From assembly GCA_035578155.1 (NCBI GenBank), contig JAPWDM010000001.1, positions 161,111,498-161,175,497 of the forward strand: a DNA stretch of 64,000 bases, given 5' to 3'. Below are positions 38,001 through 44,000 of this stretch, piece by piece (the stretch's first letter is position 1; each line of letters starts with the position of its first letter). Both the position numbers and the translations under genes were made by a program. Below the pieces are notes generated by a model. The model was not told the DNA's origin. It saw nothing but the letters and a program-made list of their open reading frames with translations, and made no database searches. This DNA comes from Brachynemurus nebulosus. Its lineage: Eukaryota; Arthropoda; Insecta; Neuroptera; Myrmeleontidae.

Positions 38001-41000
38001 TTTGGTCCAAAAATTTTATCATGAATTTATTATATAGCAACGAATATATCCTGAAAATATTAAAACATGCCATATAGTAGTTTTCTTTAAAAAAATTCCT
38101 AAAAATCATCTTTTTTTGAGGCGGTCACACTAGTGGTCCCCCTTAAGGCAAATAACGTTGTAGAATGGCCGCTTATCGGATGGCTACCGTACTATGCCAC
38201 GCTATATAAGGGGAATTTTGAGTTTTTCCATCACATCTGTAGTGACATATTTGAAGTAAGATTAGATATGATTGTTTTAGAATTAAGTCCTCCCTTATTT
38301 TACAATAAATCTTTTAGAATTATATGATAAAAATATTTAAATATACAAAATCTGGGTATAATAATTACGGCCGAATTTAAAATTCTTACGCTTATGGGTC
38401 CAACAAAATTTTGTACTTTCACACCACCTTCATTTGTATACACTTATTAAGAATTTTTTAATTAATTACGAGATAACGACATTTTCAGTAGCTTTTTGTG
38501 CTGAAATATTACTTTCGGTTAGTCTTTTTTCGTCACGTGACGTCGACTGCAAAATTTTGAATGAAGCATGGTATTTCTTTCAGTAAATATCGATTTTATA
38601 TTTCGATGATTTTCGAGATTTTTAAATGTCTTAAAACTAAATCTGAATAACCATAGGTCGAAATTCCATGTACAACCAATATTCGTTAAAAAATGTTAAT
38701 TCATTTACTTAAATGTTAATATGTATTAACATTTTGTTTATGAATGCTATATACATATTTATCAAAATCAAAAAATACTTAAGACACATACTCTTTACAT
38801 ACGTATTTTATAAATCTGTATAACTGTTCTACATACTAACAAAGTAGTTGCATGAAATTAAAATGTTTATGTACATATTTAATTACGACTATATAATGTA
38901 TGTACCTAATACTGTAATATTTTAATTAAAGGTACTAAGCATTTAAAAAATGGTAATAAATTAGTGCATTAAGTAATAATGTATTTTGTCGTAAACTATT
39001 CTTAAGAAAGGTAGTTTAAAGATCAAATAAATGGGATCTTTAAAGAAAAATTCTGTAACAATCCTGATGGGGTTATTACAAAGAACCGTCCCCCAAAACT
39101 GACTATTGGGAAGTGATTTGGGGTGGGATTAAAAAAACAATTGTGTGCAAGCAACAATTTACTATTGTTAGTGCTTATTTATTTAAATTAAATTATGTTA
39201 ATTATTATTATTTTAAGTGAAGTATTCAACTTAGTTCGTTCGTATTCAGTTCAAAAGAATTTTGTTAATACTCTAAAATGTGGAAAAAGTGAAGAAAGTT
39301 TAAATAGTTCAGTGTTATCAAACGAGTATCGACTTATGGTATTCAACTTTGGGGTACTGCTATTGAGATATTGCAACGTTTTCAATCTAAAGTGCTACGA
39401 GCCATTAGTGCTTCCCCGTGGTACGTGCGTAACGATGACATACATCGCAGTCTTCAAGGGCTCACAGTGCGTGAGGAAATAGTACGATACAGTGATAAAT
39501 ACATTCATCGCCTAGAAAATCATCCTAATGTGTGTGTCCTTAACCTACTTGACAATAGTGACCCTTTGTATAGACTCAATAGACAGAAAATTTTAGAATT
39601 AAGATATCGATTTATTTAGCTTTTAATGAATAGTATATATTATATTTAGTATATAATTTATTTTGAGTGATTATCAATGGGTAATCACCATTCCCGTTAT
39701 GTTCTATCATCGTTCGATTTATAGTTCTATTTAGAATTGATAATCGATAAACGAGGATGTTAAAAAAAAAATGCGCATGTAAACTTGGTTTGATGTGAAT
39801 TGGAAATGTAGGCATGTCATTGCCATTTTATTTCAAAAAAAGTGAAAAATGGTAACATTTGATAGAACACGATTTTCTCTCCCCAAAAAACTGCACTGAA
39901 AGTTGATTTTTGAATTACCCACAATGACAACAAAATTTCTGCTTAGAATGTACGAGTAAAAAGAGAGAAGATTTAGAAGAATAAAATGTTTGTAGCACGT
40001 TTTTAAATCAGTCAAAACTTTTGAAATACACTGTATATTGCAAATATTTAAAACTAGAAATCTTAATTAAAAACTGAAGATTTTTATTTTTATTTGTGAA
40101 AGTAATTAAAAATTTTACTCTTTAAAATAAACCGAGACATAAATATCTTGAAGTGTTTTGCCAGCTTCTTACGTATATCTACATATGTATGTATGTATAT
40201 ACACGTATACAGTTTATTTTTATACGTATTTACAATAAGGAGTGTTGATCGAGAGGAATGACTTTGTCGATGACAAGAAGTATAACGACTAGAACGTAGA
40301 AAAGTTCTAAATAAATTCTCCATTTAGTTACATACAATTAAATTCCCGTAAAAAAACATGTTTCAAGAAAAATAACTACAACCAATCCCATTAAGAATTC
40401 TTTAATTAAATTATTCCATTTATTTAAAAATTTCAAATCACTATGTAAATTTTGTACGACTATAAAGCTTCTTCGGGAAACAATTTGTGGAACGAAGAGA
40501 CCTAAAAAGATGAATTGATGATTTTTTGAGCAACTTCAGCGCTACTATCATACCATTTTTCGGAGAAAAGCGCTATTTGTGAAGAGGTTCGGTAAGAGAT
40601 CGCGACAGCCACGTCTGAAACTTGGAGACAGACTTCTCGAGAGGGTCCGGTGGCCTTTCAAAACAAGGGAAAAAATGTAAGTGTAGTTGAAAAATACCTA
40701 TTATGTCCAAAACAAGCGTTTACGTTAACCAATTTAATATGGAGATATCAAATTTGGGAGATAGAGATCCCAGGGCCGGCAAGAGCCATGACGGCCCCCC
40801 GGGCACAAAAAAATTTTAACTTTAACATTTTCTTTCCAAATACAGAATTGACGAGCCAAAAAAAGGTCGTCTACCTTTTTCCGGGCCCTTGTTTCAGCTT
40901 GCAGGTCCATTATCCTATATGGAGCTCCTATATGGTACAATAGCCTTCAAATATGTCTACAAAAGCGCTGCAGGTCATTACAGCCACGATACCGATTGAC

Positions 41001-44000
41001 CTTTTAGCTTTAGAAAGAGCCGAACTCTATAGGTCAAATGAGGGCAGGACAAGAGCTGCCGTAAGTCAGGAGGTGCTGCACATGTGGCAGCAGCGCTGGG
41101 ATGCCTTGGTTGACACGCCACAGTGGACAAAACGTCTAATCCTGAATGTTAATTATTGGATAAAGTGCAGTCACAGAAAACTGAACTATTTCTTGACGCA
41201 AGTTTTTACAGGGCACGGTGTCCGGTGTTCTTGGTGTCCGACATTCCCCAAAAATAGTATCGATGAGCAAAGAAGAAACCTCTCTTGCTTTTTCCGGGGC
41301 CCCTCAATTTTTTCCCCAAACTTAATAACAACCACAGCCCACAGTTAAACCACAGTCCACTCTCATTTTCGCCGGGCCCCTAAACACACCTTCGGGCACC
41401 CCTTTCGGCCCAGCCCCCCGAGCAATTGCCCCATCCGTCCTACCCTCTCGCCGGCCCTGATGAGGTTCAATTCAGTTGTATAAGGTTTTATATCTACATC
41501 TACATCAATGAATGTCTCCAGATATACAGGGGCTAGAGAAATTAAATCAGGCACAAAATAATTATATACATATATGGAGCATCAAAATCCACAAAATTTT
41601 GACACATTTTAGTCAGTGGTCCTGAAGTTATCTCCATTTTTAATTTTTTAGAAAAATCGAAAAATTTTTGGGTTTTTTGATTTTCTCTGATCTTTTTTAT
41701 GACAATCGAGGAAACTTAGACAGAAGGTATAAAAAAAGCTACCAATTATTTTAAGCGTAAGTTTTTCTTCATAAGTCACGTGATAAATTTCTTTTAAAGA
41801 CCCTTATCTTCCGAATTAGAAATGAAAAATTTTTGAAATTATGCAGCAAAACAGGAGTCTTAACGTACTTTTAATTGACAATAAATTTGAGTGAGTAACT
41901 TGAAAAAAAACTTTCCTTTCCGGAGGGATAGATGGCCGGACCTGCAATTATTGTGTGGGGGGCAAACTCTGCTGTTGGCGTCCTCCCCGAGAAAAACTAC
42001 AAATTTCAACATTTTGGCGCACCAATATTTTAACATTTTTCCTGCAAAAAGCAAGTGACGAGCAAAAAAAACCTCGAATTCAATATTTTGGCGTCCCCGA
42101 ACTTGCGCTTTTGGTGCCCCTACAAACCTGCGGGGAGGCACGTGTCTCCGCTGCCCCCCTAAATCCGGCTCTGGGAGGACAGGAGGCAAAATTTCAAAAA
42201 TTTATAAAATATAGGTTATTTGTATAAATTTTACAGGAACTTTGTTTCCAACAATTTTTCTTAAAAACGCACCCATCTACCCCTAAAATTACAAAATAAT
42301 TTTTGCTTCTTTGTAATCTTTGAACGGAATAGTCTTTTCCATTAGGGTTTTTTGGGGTATTATTCATGAATGTTTGTATATCAATTTTTTATCAATTACT
42401 GACCCTAACTCTTCAACCTTAGCAGGTTTTGGAAAATAAAAACTGAGTGAGAAAATTCTACAATTCCGTTGTCAGCTTTTTTTTTTATAAATTGCTTGGT
42501 TACATTTAATTTAAACAAAAAAAAAAAAATATGAAGCCATTTATATAAATGGTAAGTTTGAAACGATACGTAAACAAATTTTCTTTTTTAATAGCTAAAA
42601 GGAAAACTTATGCAACAATACTGAAATAAAATTTCCGTACTTTTATCTAGCTATATATAGGTAATATTGGCAAAAAAAAGATACGCATGTACATATTATG
42701 TATACAAATATTTGATGAATGACAAAATCGTGCAGGAAAATGATTTATTAAATTCAATATGAAAAAAAAATGTCTATAGATAAATGTATGTTCCTACATT
42801 CTACGTATCCCACTTCATATCTGCGTATGTGCGCATATATTTATATTATTTTTCGAATTTTTCATTTCCTTACAAAGAATTAAATATTTGCATTGTTATG
42901 TGTACATTGTCCTAAATTAAATTTTTCTGTTTTATTTATTTCACCCAATTCTTTATTATAAGTCAACAGTTAGTTAATTTGGATGTATTTGTTTCCTAGA
43001 GGGTCAGTATGTTTAATTAAATACAATATTTTATATAATATAGGGATTTATTTTGTTTAATTTTCTTTTCTCTGATTCCCTGAGAGTAGTTTATGTTTTC
43101 TATTGTATAATTTTTTAGTGGGATCTTTCCTAACTTTTTTTCCAGTGTGCATGTTAAATTTTTTGTAACTCTCCAGTAGGAAGTTATTGCTGGCGTTCGC
43201 CAGAAAAATTTTGTTAGCCTAACGTTAGCTAACGAAGCTTGCACCGTTACAAATCAGAGGGCTCTGATTCAAAAAATTAATGCACATTAAATATTTTTTC
43301 ATGATTTTTCACAGTATAAATACTTAACTCCTGAAGTACAGCCACATTCAAAGATTATGAAAGTCACCACGTAGAGTTGTTTTAATATTTATGCATGTTA
43401 ATTTTTTGAATGTGAGCCCTTTGGTTTGTAACGGTGTAAGCTTCGTTAGCTAATGTTCGCCTAACAAAATTTTTTGGTGAACGCCAGCATTGTAATGGGC
43501 CCGATTTTCGAAAGTGCCAATTCTGACATATCTACACGTTTTGAGGCCCCTAAAGTCGTATACTATCGCTTTTAAGATGATATATCTCTTTCTCTTTCTC
43601 TTTTTGTATGTTTTTCATGGAAAGTCGTATATTATCGTTTTTAACTCGGCAATTCCCAGTGTCACCTGTAGGTGACAGACATTTTTAATTGTAAACTGTA
43701 TTAATTTGTTTGCTTAACTTATAGTATAGAGTTGTCACAAGAAAGAAATATAAAGTCATCTATTAGCCTTCTAATGCTGGTAACAGAACGTGAAGATTTA
43801 ATTATCTTATCGTTGAAAAAAATTGAAAACATCTGTCACCTCCAAATAACTCTGGGAATTGTCGAGTTAAGATGATATATATCTCTTTTTCCTTCTCTTT
43901 TTGTATGTTTTTCATGGAATTTTTTTTCGTTTCGCATATCTCGGGAACAAAATATGATATTAACTATACATTAACTAATTACCTGTACATCTATTGGGAA

